From Thaumasiovibrio occultus (GTDB lineage: Bacteria; Pseudomonadota; Gammaproteobacteria; Enterobacterales; Vibrionaceae), in assembly GCA_019703815.1 (NCBI GenBank), contig AP023052.1, forward strand, positions 1,240,001 to 1,304,000: 64,000 nucleotides of DNA, given 5' to 3'. Below, in pieces: positions 51,701-56,747 of the stretch (the first letter of the stretch is position 1; each line of letters starts with the position of its first letter). A program made the translations under genes and the position numbers. Below the pieces are notes generated by a model, which saw only the letters and a list, made by a program, of their open reading frames with translations, did not search any database and was not told the origin of the DNA.

Positions 51701-54700
51701 GATATGAGCTCGATACCAGCTTGCCTGCCTATCAACAAATCGCGCAGGGCGGTGCAGCGCAAGATACGCTCAATATCATTGTGGAAGACAGTTATGGCGC
51801 GACTGACACCATCGCCGTTACCGTGGATATCCAAGGCGAAAATGATGCGCCAGAGATCATTGGTGTGAGCACTGGCGATGTGGTTGAAGACGATGTTTTG
51901 CAAGTCAGCGGCCAACTGCAATCGGGGGATCCGGATATCACCCCTGATGCGGATAACCATACCTGGAGCGTGCTCGATACCAGCCCCTATGGCGAACTCA
52001 CCATCGATAATAGCGGCTTGTGGACCTTTGTGCTGACAACGGATAACGCCGATGTGCAAGCCTTGAAACCAACTGATACCTTGGTGGTGCAGCTGCAAGT
52101 GGAAGTGCGCGATCAGCACGACGCAGTCGATACCGAAACGGTCGAAATTACGATCACCGGTACCAACGATGCGCCGCAGATCAGCGGAGACAGCGTGTTT
52201 ACGGTGACGGAAGATAGCGCGCCAACCGCCTCTGGGACGGTAAGCAGCACCGATGTCGACACGCAAGACACCCCGGCTTACAGCATTGGTAGCGCCATGT
52301 ATGGCAGCGTGAGTATCGATGAAACAAGCGGCGAATGGACCTACGTGTTAGATGATGCCAATGGGGATGTCGATACTCTCAATGTCGGCGATACCCTGTT
52401 TGAAAGTATCGTGGTCACCGTCACCGATGAGTTTGGCGGCACTGATACCTTAACGCTCGATATCACGATAGCCGGCAGCAATGATGCACCGCAGGTGTCT
52501 GGCGTGATCACTGAAATCGCCACGGAGGACGATGCGCCATTTACTATCGATTTACTGCAAAATGTCACCGATGTTGATAGCAACGTACTGAATGTGACTA
52601 ACCTGACGGAAACCACGGGAGGTGACACCAGCGGTGTGACACTGGTGGGCAACCAACTCCAGGTCACTCCTGACGCCTACCGTTATCTTGCTGAGGGCGA
52701 CACCCTGACGCTGAACTACCAGTTTGATGTGGAAGACGACAACGGTGGTGTAACCACAAGCAGCGCAGCGATTGCGATTGAAGGGCGTAACGATGCCCCG
52801 ATAGTGTCTGCCGATATTGTCAGCGATGTGACGCAAGATGATGCGGATTTCAGCCTCGATTTATTGGCTAACGCGAGCGATCTGGAGGGTGATAATCTCA
52901 GCGTGCAAAACCTGATGGAAACCAGCGGTAACGATGCGGGTGGGGTAACGGTAAACGGTGATTCGTTGAATATATCGCCCGATCACTATCGCTACCTCAA
53001 TATCGGTGACAGTGTGACGTTAACCTATGAGTATGAGATCAGTGATGGTAATGGCGGGGTGATCACCACCAGCGCCACCATTACCATTAATGGTGAGAAC
53101 GATGCCCCCAGCATAACCGGAGACAACAGTGGAGTGATTGACCAAACGACACTGACATCGCTAACCGGCACATTGGCGGCAGTAGATGAAGATACAGGCG
53201 ACACCTTTAGCTGGGAAATTGTGGAAGGCGACGTCAGTCAAGGCGGTTCGAGCCAAGGGTTGTACGGCAACTTGAGCCTTGATGACAGCGGACATTGGAC
53301 CTATACCGTCGACAACACGATCGCTGGCAGCCAAACCTTAGGTGAGGGCGAGAGTGCAACCGATAGCTTTACGGTCAAAGTCACCGATGCCAATGGTTTA
53401 ACGGCCACGCAGCAAATTGCGGTTACGGTAAATGGACGCAATAACGCGCCTACTGTCGATATTGCTGATGCCGTGGTTACTGGCCGCACCAAAGTGGGCT
53501 TTGCGCCTCAAGCTTTAGGTTTATTGGCGCTGCTAGATGTCGACAACAATAATTTGGGTTTTGCCTACGATATTTTGCAGCCAGATGACAGCTACGCAGA
53601 TAGCGCGGAAGGGACTTACGGCCGCTTAACCATCGATGCAAACGGGCAGTGGGTATACCAGATAGATGAAACCAAGCCAGATGTCGCCAGTTTAATTACA
53701 GGAACATCGCAAACCGAAACCTTTACCCTTCGTGCGACCGACACCCACGGCGCAACAGTGGAGCAGGTAGTGACGGTTGAGGTGGATGGCGCTTTCTATG
53801 CGGGCACTGTGTCGAGCGGTGTCGATACCATTATCGCCACCAGTGAAAATGAGCTCTTGTTTGGTGATCCATTGGGCAGCAATGCAAGCAGTGCTGACAC
53901 TTTTGTATGGGAAACAGCGGCGCTCTCTAATCCTGCGGGCATCGATATTGTGCGCGAGTTTGACCCCAACAATGATGTGATCGATTTGCGCGATATTGTC
54001 GATACCAGCGCCCTGACTAGCCTCGACGCTCTGGGCGATATTTTGCAGTTCAGCAGTGCTGACGGCAATGTCACGCTGGCGGTCTACGACAACGGCGCAT
54101 TGGTTCAAAGCATTGTATTTGAAGGGATCAACGAAGAAGCGCTGCTGTTAGTTCCTGACGCCAGTGGACTAAGCAACGCAGAAAAAGCCGAGTTGTTCAT
54201 CAGCAATGGCAACCTGCTGGGCGACAACCTCGGCAATGCACAAAGTAATACACTGCAAGGTACCACAGGCGATGACAGCCTGTTTGGTTTGGGTGGCAAC
54301 GATATTCTCACCGGCGGTGAAGGGAGCGATTTAATGAGCGGCGGCGAGGGCAATGATACCTTTGTGTGGAATACCGTGACGACCGCGACAGATACCATCA
54401 CCGACTTTGAAATGAAAGATATCGCCAATGGGATCACCGATGGCGATCAACTCGATATCAGCAGTTTGCTACCTGATTTGGATGGCAGCTCGGAGGTATC
54501 GGAGTTGCTCAATTTCATTGACGCCAGCGCCGACGATACTGCGGACACGATAACGCTCGCGGTAACGCCTGATCCAAGCGATCCGGCAACGACCCAGCAA
54601 ATCGAACTGCAAATGACCGACATAGACCAATACGGGATCAGCAGTGGCTCTTCAGCTTCAGAAATTCTGACGCTGATGGTCGGTAACGACGCCTTCAAGT

Positions 54701-54708
54701 GGGACTGA
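36727..54708 (+). CDS. Giant secreted VCBS/cadherin-like repeat adhesin (LapA/BapA type, type I secretion)
   Basis: A single 18-kb frame of about 5993 residues, very acidic. Order: N-terminal retention module as in LapA-type adhesins (1-145; DPT at 109 and a TASG at 117-120 where the protease LapG usually finds TAAG), linker domains (about 165-365), 28 tandem repeats of exactly 104 residues (366-3277), about 22 diverged VCBS-type domains of 95-125 residues, each opening near NDAP, then a C-terminal domain with RTX nonapeptides (5845-5879) and an uncleaved type I secretion tail. Such proteins mediate attachment and biofilm formation. No type I exporter or LapD/LapG gene is in the window. I chose ATG 36727, with GGAG six bases before it, over TTG 36715 and ATG 36721. 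Confidence 0.93.
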   Translation: MTGQNEQNAAIVLEISGVAYAVVDGRPLQPLLVGSGLAPQAYVLTSRDATVVLQFADGTMVTLPADCLACQHDPQVWWQVPLSELHQHSERFTADDIDLLQQAIREGIDPTFAFEPTASGVNLSSSNAGFIEVTSTGQSTLAQAGFDTDGLTQLRADNDRQSLTMLDDSRLLPPLVGVNELSLNEDDMASGQLVLDEPNRNPDDFTFTTNETIPGFSLNPDGSYEFDASEYDALQEGEVLNIAIPITVTDSNGLTSDTILTVTINGINDAPTLDDTRVDATEGEQVAGQLQGEDVDLPGRASLEYSTQKSVPGFSLNSDGSYNFDSSSYDYLADGEQLTISIPITVTDDKGAMTTSTLTIVVTGTNDAPVVSAAISETSNEDEAAFSIDLLQNASDADTSDSLNVSNVTETSGNDAGGVTLNGNSFDVDPSHYGYLAVGESVELTYTYDVEDGNGGVTSSTATITIEGRNDVPEVRAAISETTNEDEAAFSIDLLQNASDGDTSDSLNVSNVAETSGNDAGGLTLNGNTFDVDPSHYGYLAVSESVELTYTYDVEDGNGGVTSTTTTITIEGRNDAPEVSAAISETTNEDEAAFSIDLLQNASDADTSDSLNVSNVSETSGNDAGGVTLNGNSFDVDPSHYGYLAVGESVELTYTYDVEDGNGGVTSSTASITIEGRNDVPEVRAAISETTNEDEAAFSIDLLQNASDADTFDSLNVNNVSEISGNDAGGITLNGNSFDVDPSHYGYLAAGESVELTYTYDVEDGNGGVTPTTATITIEGRNDAPEVSAAISETTNEDEAAFSIDLLQNASDADISDSLTVSNLTETSGNDVGGVTLNGNSFDVDPSHYGYLAVGESVELTYTYDVEDGNGGVTSTTATITIEGRNDAPVVSAAIAETTNEDEAAFSIDLLQNASDGDATDTLATSQISETSGNDAGGVTINGNQLDVSLEHYGYLAVGESVELTYSYDVVDNNGGIIPTTATITIEGRNDAPIVSAAISETTNEDEAAFSIDLLQNASDADTSDSLNVNNVSETSGNDAGGVTLNGNAFDVDPSHYDYLAVGESVELTYTYDVEDGNGGVTPTTATITIEGRNDAPVVSAAISETTNEDEAAFSIDLLQNASDADTSDSLNVSNVTETSGNDAGGVTLNGNSFGVDPSHYGYLAAGESLELTYTYDVEDGNGGVTPATATITIEGRNDAPVVSAAIAETTNEDEAAFSIDLLQNASDADASDSLNVSNVSETSGNDAGGVSLNGNAFDVDPSHYGYLAVSESVELTYTYDVEDGNGGVTSATATITIEGRNDAPVVSAAISETTNEDEAAFSIDLLQNASDADTSDSLNVSNVTETSGNDAGGVTLNGSSFDVDPSHYGYLAVGESVELTYTYDVEDGNDGVTSSTATITIEGRNDVPVVSAVISETTNEDEAVFSIDLLQNASDADTSDTLTVSNINEISGNDAGGVTLNGNSFYVDPSHYGYLSVGESVELTYTYDVEDGNGGVTSSTATITIEGRNDSPEVSAAISETTNENEAAFSIDLLQNASDVDTSDSLKVSNVAETSGNDAGGVTLNGNAFDVDPSHYDYFAVGESVELTYTYDVEDGNGGVTSSTATITIEGRNDVPVVSAAISETTNEDEAAFSIDLLQNASDADISDSLTVSNLTETSGNDAGGVTLNGNSFDVDPSHYGYLAVGESVELTYTYDVEDGNGGVTSSTATITIEGRNDAPVVSAAISETTNEDEAAFSIDLLQNASDADISDSLTVSNLTETSGNDAGGVTLNGNSFDVDPSHYGYLAVGESVELTYTYDVEDGNGGVTSSTATITIEGRNDAPVVSAAISETTNEDEAAFSIDLLQNASDADISDSLTVSNLTETSGNDAGGVTLNGNSFDVDPSHYGYLAVGESVELTYTYDVEDGNGGVTSSTATITIEGRNDAPVVSAAISETTNEDEAAFSIDLLQNASDADTSDALNVSNVSETSGNDAGGVTINGNQLDVSPEHYGYLAVGESVELTYSYDVVDNNGGIIPTTATITIEGRNDAPIVSAAISETTNEDEAAFSIDLLQNASDADTSDSLNVSNVSETSGNDAGGVTLNGDSFDVDPSHYGYLAVGESVELTYTYDVEDGNGGVTSTTATITIEGRNDAPVVSAAISETTNEDEAAFSIDLLQNASDADTSDSLNVSNVSETSGNDAGGVTLNGNSFDVDPSHYGYLAVGESVELTYTYDVEDGNGGITPTTATITIEGRNDAPEVSAAISETTNEDEAAFSIDLLQNASDVDTSDSLNVSNVSETSGNDAGGVTLNGNAFDVDPSHYGYLAVGESVELTYTYDVEDGNGGVTSTTATITIEGRNDAPLVSAAISETTNEDKAAFSIDLLQNASDADTSDSLNVNNVSETSGNDAGGVTLNGNSFDVDPSHYGYLAAGESVELSYTYDVEDGNGGVTPTTATITIEGRNDAPEVSAAISETTNEDEAAFSIDLLQNASDVDTADSLNVSNVTETSGNDAGGVTLNGNSFDVDPSHYGYLAVGESVELTYTYDVEDGNGGVTSSTATITIEGRNDAPVVSAAISETTNEDEAAFSIDLLQNASDADTSDSLNVSNVAETSGNDAGGVTLNGNAFDVDPSHYDYLAVGESIELTYTYDVEDGNGGVISSTATITIEGRNDSPEVSAAISETTNEDEAAFSIDLLQNASDVDTTDVLATSQISETSGNDAGGVTINGNQLDVSPEHYGYLAVGESVELSYSYDVIDNNGGITPTTATITIEGRNDAPVVSAAISETTNEDEAAFSIDLLQNASDADTSDSLNVSNVSETSGNDAGGVTLNGNAFDVDPSHYGYLAVGESVDLTYTYDVEDGNGGVTSSTATITIEGRNDAPVVSAAISETTNEDEEAFSIDLLQNASDADTSDSLTVSNVTETSGNDAGGVTLNGNSFDVDPSHYGYLAVGESVELTYTYDVEDGNGGVTSSTASITIEGRNDAPEVSAAISETTNEDEAAFSIDLLKNASDVDTSDSLNVSNVSETSGNDASGVTLNGNSFDVDPSHYGYLAAGESVELTYTYDVEDGNGGVTSSTATITIEGRNDVPVVSAAIAETTNEDEAAFSIDLLQNTTDVDNSDTLSVTDVVELSNDDAGGVSLNGNTFDVDPSYYSYLAQGESITLVYSYNVSDGMGGSVATTASITIEGRNDLPVIGSAIDVITNEDAVAFSIDLLDAVTDPDSSDTLSVSNVQETSGNDAGGVSIDGDQLDVDPDYYDYLALGEKVELTYVFDVEDGNGGIVSHTANVTIEGRNDAPIITGGLDSGLLIEDVIATASGTLTFTDVDVNDVHSWSVSNNGQGNYGALAFVGNTWTYTLDAAATQSLFLNQVVTETFTVTVSDGNGGTASTDVAVNIIGTNDVPLVQSGIAGTIEEDPANLVATGTLQVFDPDEPDNTSFSQIGNSAGTYGDFAIDASGNWSYTLRNSDAQELGQGETFEETFLVQIQDDYGAVVIQQVTVTVEGKNDNPVVTGQTVATVKEDTTLSATGDLDWTDLDQNDTHTWSVSNTPADPYGSLTIDDEGTWVYNLTSNGQQRVQQLGEGVTETETFQVAINDGNGGITTQDITITIEGTNDVPLMRGNLTRSVTEDANRLSVSRQMRPNDVDVGDSHTWTVEAEHPDSMGSFIISANGRWTFTLDNNDPRVQALAEGQRVQEFFDIKVTDQEGASTTKTVTITIIGNNDRPDLSGDLTGSVTEDTATSAQGTLASGDVDTADTHEYSVANPRGQYGRLTVDEATGEWVYTLRDANADVNALAEGETLTDTFRVRVVDDNNATSQKQLTITIHGSNDQPTIEGDVEGTVIEARQETATGQLVAVDVDTSDTHTWPDGTLQGVYGTLTIDETTGEWTYLLNSTDPDTAALKAGEVAQDVFSVTVDDGNTGGTNTQTVTINVVGTNTSPDIVGENTGTIKELSDSTATNQITGQLESGDPDNDDAHTWRVLDSTGVYGTLTVDDNGLWTYTLRDSATNVNRLDEGDIVSDAFTIETMDSNGEVSSEVVTITIEGTNDSPQITSQTVGEAIEDSAPTVSGQLSSGDPDQDAEAFWMVVDTDGTYGTFAIDADGRWTYNLYDNNSLAIQQLTPTSTPLVDTFPVFVQDQFGNVSGPQNFSVTITGTNDAPIVSGDISGEWIEDDTTTLTGTLVAEDVDTGTNDSVSFVAGTFVGNFGTLTVNADGTWSFDVDNASEIVQGLGENDTRSEVFQTFAVDQFGGVVPQSLTMTLVGRGDAPEIFGDSSGSVTEDSSTTTVTGIVGAQDQDWLDRIVSWEVLSPQGQYGLFAVSEQGEWTYLLDNDDPDTDALNSGETGTETFVIQGTDKDGLTDEFTVTITVNGRDDGTGGGGLPPINLDVSEDNVLIDSGVLSDANLPPGVTVVSFDPVPTNVFGAGFGDLTFDASSGQWVFSLDNSADIVQQLAEGETGEARWTISVQGSDGSTYQVPVNVDITGENDQPNLTEDLDGTVTEDGITVASGILLPDDVDSSDSHRYALVDDSDGDNRVDGLYGYLELNPLTGQWDYALDNDNPTVQALGPNDPPLVESFDVNIIDSSGTATSTNTAAITIDIIGTPDGVVVNDPVIETVEVFEDVTVSLSDTLTPPDGLGNNPTWTLVDGNGNYGALTLTSAGEWTYTLESGADNSAVNALNVGDTLTDTFSVAVVDEFGDTALDANGDTQFLQIVVTVNGTNDVPEISGQTSLTIENRDPDATVSGQLGVIDVDQNATAEFELVDGNGDPQTTLQGTYGVITLNPATGEYSYVLDDPAALENLGLNDAPLVESFDSRVIDDNFAASAITPIVIEITGTNVAPVITGELTVAVSEDDPATAPSFVTSGNLTLTDLNTSDTNLTFTARESLGVYGTFTIDSSGAWTYELYNDRPHIQELTPDDLVTETYTVVGQDEHGAQVQETITINITGCNDAPVLSGETSGAVSATSGVVTGELVTSDVDRDDSHTYRVDPSSTGSYGALSVDPDTGEWRYELDTSLPAYQQIAQGGAAQDTLNIIVEDSYGATDTIAVTVDIQGENDAPEIIGVSTGDVVEDDVLQVSGQLQSGDPDITPDADNHTWSVLDTSPYGELTIDNSGLWTFVLTTDNADVQALKPTDTLVVQLQVEVRDQHDAVDTETVEITITGTNDAPQISGDSVFTVTEDSAPTASGTVSSTDVDTQDTPAYSIGSAMYGSVSIDETSGEWTYVLDDANGDVDTLNVGDTLFESIVVTVTDEFGGTDTLTLDITIAGSNDAPQVSGVITEIATEDDAPFTIDLLQNVTDVDSNVLNVTNLTETTGGDTSGVTLVGNQLQVTPDAYRYLAEGDTLTLNYQFDVEDDNGGVTTSSAAIAIEGRNDAPIVSADIVSDVTQDDADFSLDLLANASDLEGDNLSVQNLMETSGNDAGGVTVNGDSLNISPDHYRYLNIGDSVTLTYEYEISDGNGGVITTSATITINGENDAPSITGDNSGVIDQTTLTSLTGTLAAVDEDTGDTFSWEIVEGDVSQGGSSQGLYGNLSLDDSGHWTYTVDNTIAGSQTLGEGESATDSFTVKVTDANGLTATQQIAVTVNGRNNAPTVDIADAVVTGRTKVGFAPQALGLLALLDVDNNNLGFAYDILQPDDSYADSAEGTYGRLTIDANGQWVYQIDETKPDVASLITGTSQTETFTLRATDTHGATVEQVVTVEVDGAFYAGTVSSGVDTIIATSENELLFGDPLGSNASSADTFVWETAALSNPAGIDIVREFDPNNDVIDLRDIVDTSALTSLDALGDILQFSSADGNVTLAVYDNGALVQSIVFEGINEEALLLVPDASGLSNAEKAELFISNGNLLGDNLGNAQSNTLQGTTGDDSLFGLGGNDILTGGEGSDLMSGGEGNDTFVWNTVTTATDTITDFEMKDIANGITDGDQLDISSLLPDLDGSSEVSELLNFIDASADDTADTITLAVTPDPSDPATTQQIELQMTDIDQYGISSGSSASEILTLMVGNDAFKWD
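37075..37086 (+). other. Variant LapG-type cleavage motif (TASG) in the adhesin
   Basis: The codons ACG GCT TCG GGC encode TASG eight residues after the start of a DPTFAFEP segment, in the place where LapA-type adhesins have TAAG or PAAG, the site cut by the periplasmic protease LapG. The second alanine is replaced by serine. The surrounding retention module looks intact. Confidence 0.55.
37822..46557 (+). repeat. 28 tandem 312-bp repeats in the adhesin gene
   Basis: Each unit encodes 104 residues, beginning NDAPVVSAAISETTNEDEAAF in consensus, with VSETSGNDAGGVTLNG in the middle and ending TATITIEGR. The count is exact: 28 x 312 = 8736 bp, from the AAC at 37822 to the AAT of the next domain at 46558, with no unit longer or shorter. 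Units 1-26 are close to each other; 27 and 28 have diverged. Two more relatives stand far downstream (about 52480-53110). The constant length with variable third positions shows long selection, mixed with recent copying. Confidence 0.95.
41584..42531 (+). repeat. Three identical consecutive 312-bp units
   Basis: Units 13, 14 and 15 (starting 41566, 41878 and 42190) agree base for base except in the first bases of unit 13, giving a tract of about 948 bp with perfect 312-bp periodicity. They all carry the variant ADISDSLTVSNLTE. This is a recent triplication, or a place where assembly of the repeats should be checked. Confidence 0.85.
54259..54363 (+). repeat. RTX calcium-binding nonapeptide block
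   Basis: Encodes GTTGDDSLFGLGGNDIL, then GGEGSDLM and GGEGNDTF: about four GGxGxDxUx nonapeptides. RTX repeats bind calcium outside the cell and help folding after type I export. The block is short for such a large protein. Confidence 0.85.
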
Positions 54709-54985
54709 ACGCTCGCTAGATGTTGGCGATGATTTCTTTTCGATCATGCTTAGGTGTTCGCGCGGAACTCTCGATTTGTCATCTGTAGATGCAGGTGACA
54801 GGTCGTTACTGCTTAGTAGAGCCCTTTGGCGGCTACTAGGATTAATTTACTAGATAATGTTTTTGCGAAGTGAAACGAATTAACGTCATTTCGAACTGTA
54901 CTTGCTGTTGGTAGCGCTTGAGGTGCATGCTACTTTCCTGATTTAGAAGACAAATCCGGTCTGTAAATCTAAGTAAGGAAGTGAT

Positions 54986-56320
54986 GTGAAAAGGCGTTTG
55001 ATCTCTATTTGTTTAGCATGTGCTCTGGCATCTGGTTGTGCTTCACTGACAGCGGATAGATCAGAAATTCAGGGCGACGATGTTGTGGGTCAGGACATCG
55101 CGTTATTTCAATATGCATTGAGTCATGACAGTCGCGATTCAGAAGCCGCATTTGAACGTTTAGTTCTGAAATATTACGCTCAAGGGGAGTGGGGAAAGGC
55201 AGCATATATTACTGAGTATGCCGGTGATGAGTGGGGTTGGAGTGATGATGACTATTCGTCAAATGGACTTGCTAGGTTCTGGAGTCTACTTTTAGGTCAT
55301 GATATCCCACTATTAATGGATGGCTTTCATACTGAAGATGATATCAGTAGTAGGATTCAGGCTTTGGGAGACCAACAAGCTGAATTCGAGCAGGTGATGA
55401 AGCAGGGCGACATGTATACCTTTTGGTATGAGCATGACATCGACCAAAATGAGGCATTTACGCGCCTAGTTTATCATGGCGATCTTTTTTTAGCTTCGCT
55501 TGTTGCTGCGGGAATGGTAGACGCAACCGAGAGAGGAGCAGCCTTCAATATTTTGATGCACTCGTTAGCACGTTATCCAGAACAAGCCGAGCGAGTTATA
55601 TCGATAATGAATATTGCAGCTGCTAGTCATCGCAACTGGGATTTTCAAATTCTATCACCCTTAAAAGTTTTCCCTGAGTCACCGGCAGCCAAGGCGTATG
55701 AGGAGTGGCACATCCATCATTTGAGGGAGTACTTGCGGTCTCATGAGATACTAGAACAACTTTCGTCACGCCATTATGTACTTATTGTGTATCCGCAACT
55801 TAATCGATTGATAGAAAGTTACGTTCTTCTGGGAAGAGATGATGAGGCTTTGATATTGCTTGACGATGCGGTTGAGCAAGCGCTTCTTGCTAATCCTAAA
55901 GAGCTGGTGTTGTTAGAATTCTATCGCCAATATGCAATGCTTGGACGCGGCAATGAGGTGGAAGAACAGGGATTGCAGTCTGAAATGTTGAAAGATTGGC
56001 AATCTGATCAAAGTGTGTTTGCAATCCGCCTTTACATTGCACTTCAACAAGCGTTGAAAGCAGACAGTCAGCGGGATGCTGCCGAAATCCTTGAACGTGC
56101 GTTGTCTTCTCCGCTCGTTGCCACAGAAAGGACAGTGGAGATCGAAGCAGTTCTGAATGACCTGTGGTTGGCGGAGAGCTTAGGCCAAATTGAGTTGACA
56201 GAAAATCACCGTGCGCTTCTGGTTCGTGTTTACCAGAATTTGACGGCATCTGATTATCCTAGAAATATATTCGAAGATATGGATTTCGCTGAATTTAATG
56301 CGGCCGATGGTAAACCTTAG
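54986..56320 (+). CDS. Helical-repeat lipoprotein A, downstream of the adhesin
   Basis: A 444-residue lipoprotein: signal MKRRLISICLACALASGC with a lipobox LASGC, serine-free acidic linker, then all-helical, TPR/SEL1-like sequence. Starts with GTG behind AAGGAA. It shares landmarks with the two following genes: a GEW..A....EW segment near residue 80, SPLKVFPESPAAK near 235, and ESYVLLGRDDEALILL near 275. The three are therefore paralogues. The family is not one I can name. The gene lies 277 bp after the adhesin on the same strand. Codon use looks more AT-rich than that of the other two, which may reflect a different history. A role in adhesin display or cell-envelope scaffolding is only a guess from position. 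Confidence 0.7.
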   Translation: MKRRLISICLACALASGCASLTADRSEIQGDDVVGQDIALFQYALSHDSRDSEAAFERLVLKYYAQGEWGKAAYITEYAGDEWGWSDDDYSSNGLARFWSLLLGHDIPLLMDGFHTEDDISSRIQALGDQQAEFEQVMKQGDMYTFWYEHDIDQNEAFTRLVYHGDLFLASLVAAGMVDATERGAAFNILMHSLARYPEQAERVISIMNIAAASHRNWDFQILSPLKVFPESPAAKAYEEWHIHHLREYLRSHEILEQLSSRHYVLIVYPQLNRLIESYVLLGRDDEALILLDDAVEQALLANPKELVLLEFYRQYAMLGRGNEVEEQGLQSEMLKDWQSDQSVFAIRLYIALQQALKADSQRDAAEILERALSSPLVATERTVEIEAVLNDLWLAESLGQIELTENHRALLVRVYQNLTASDYPRNIFEDMDFAEFNAADGKP

Positions 56321-56627
56321 TAACGCGCTGTTATCGATACATATATCAGAAATAGTTGATTATGGCGCTGAGTTAACGACGCGACATCAGAACAAGCGGC
56401 TCAACGGATATGGGCCGCTCATCGAGTCGTGTGGTGTCTATCGCTAATCCTTTCTGATCTTATTTTTGCCTCTATATTGCCCTCATCAATGAGTGAGTTG
56501 GAAGCATACAAATCCGGCGTGGCTTTGAAACGCCGCCTAACCAGACCGTGATATGACACCTAACCCTTATTTTTACTCTGCTTGGTGCATTGATTGAGTT
56601 GAAAAAGCTGTGTTAATTTTCGCCGCT

Positions 56628-56671
56628 CAAGCAACAAGCAACAAGCAACAAGCAACAAGCAACAAGCAACA
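56628..56671 (+). repeat. Heptanucleotide microsatellite (CAAGCAA)x6
   Basis: Six perfect CAAGCAA units plus CA, 77 bp before the start of lipoprotein B. Short perfect tandem repeats of this kind change length by strand slippage. Seven is not a multiple of three, but the repeat is in a leader or promoter, so it would alter spacing rather than frame. Confidence 0.9.
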
Positions 56672-56725
56672 GCCCGCGCGATAAGTTTAGCGGGCAGTGA
56701 AAGCCTGCATCCTAGTAGCGCAGGC
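56672..56725 (+). other. Two consecutive GC-rich hairpins before lipoprotein B
   Basis: GCCCGC...GCGGGC (56672-56695, 12-base loop) and GCCTGC...GCAGGC (56703-56725, 11-base loop). Neither is followed by a T run, so they are not ordinary terminators. They end 22 bp before the ATG and would lie in the mRNA leader. Confidence 0.5.
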
Positions 56726-56747
56726 GTCAAAACGATAGGGAAGCCCC

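Larger units (their letters stand above)
56321..56747. other. Intergenic region with heptanucleotide repeat and hairpins
   Basis: A 427-bp gap between lipoproteins A and B. The left 300 bp show no recognised element. The right part holds six CAAGCAA heptamers (56628-56669) and two GC-rich hairpins (56672-56695 and 56703-56725) directly before the ribosome site of lipoprotein B. Confidence 0.6.

Noticed and set aside
54814-54838. Hairpin TAGTAG(A)GCC / GGCTACTA after the adhesin as a terminator
   Set aside because: The stem has a bulge and no T run follows, so I do not call termination there. The adhesin transcript may extend further.
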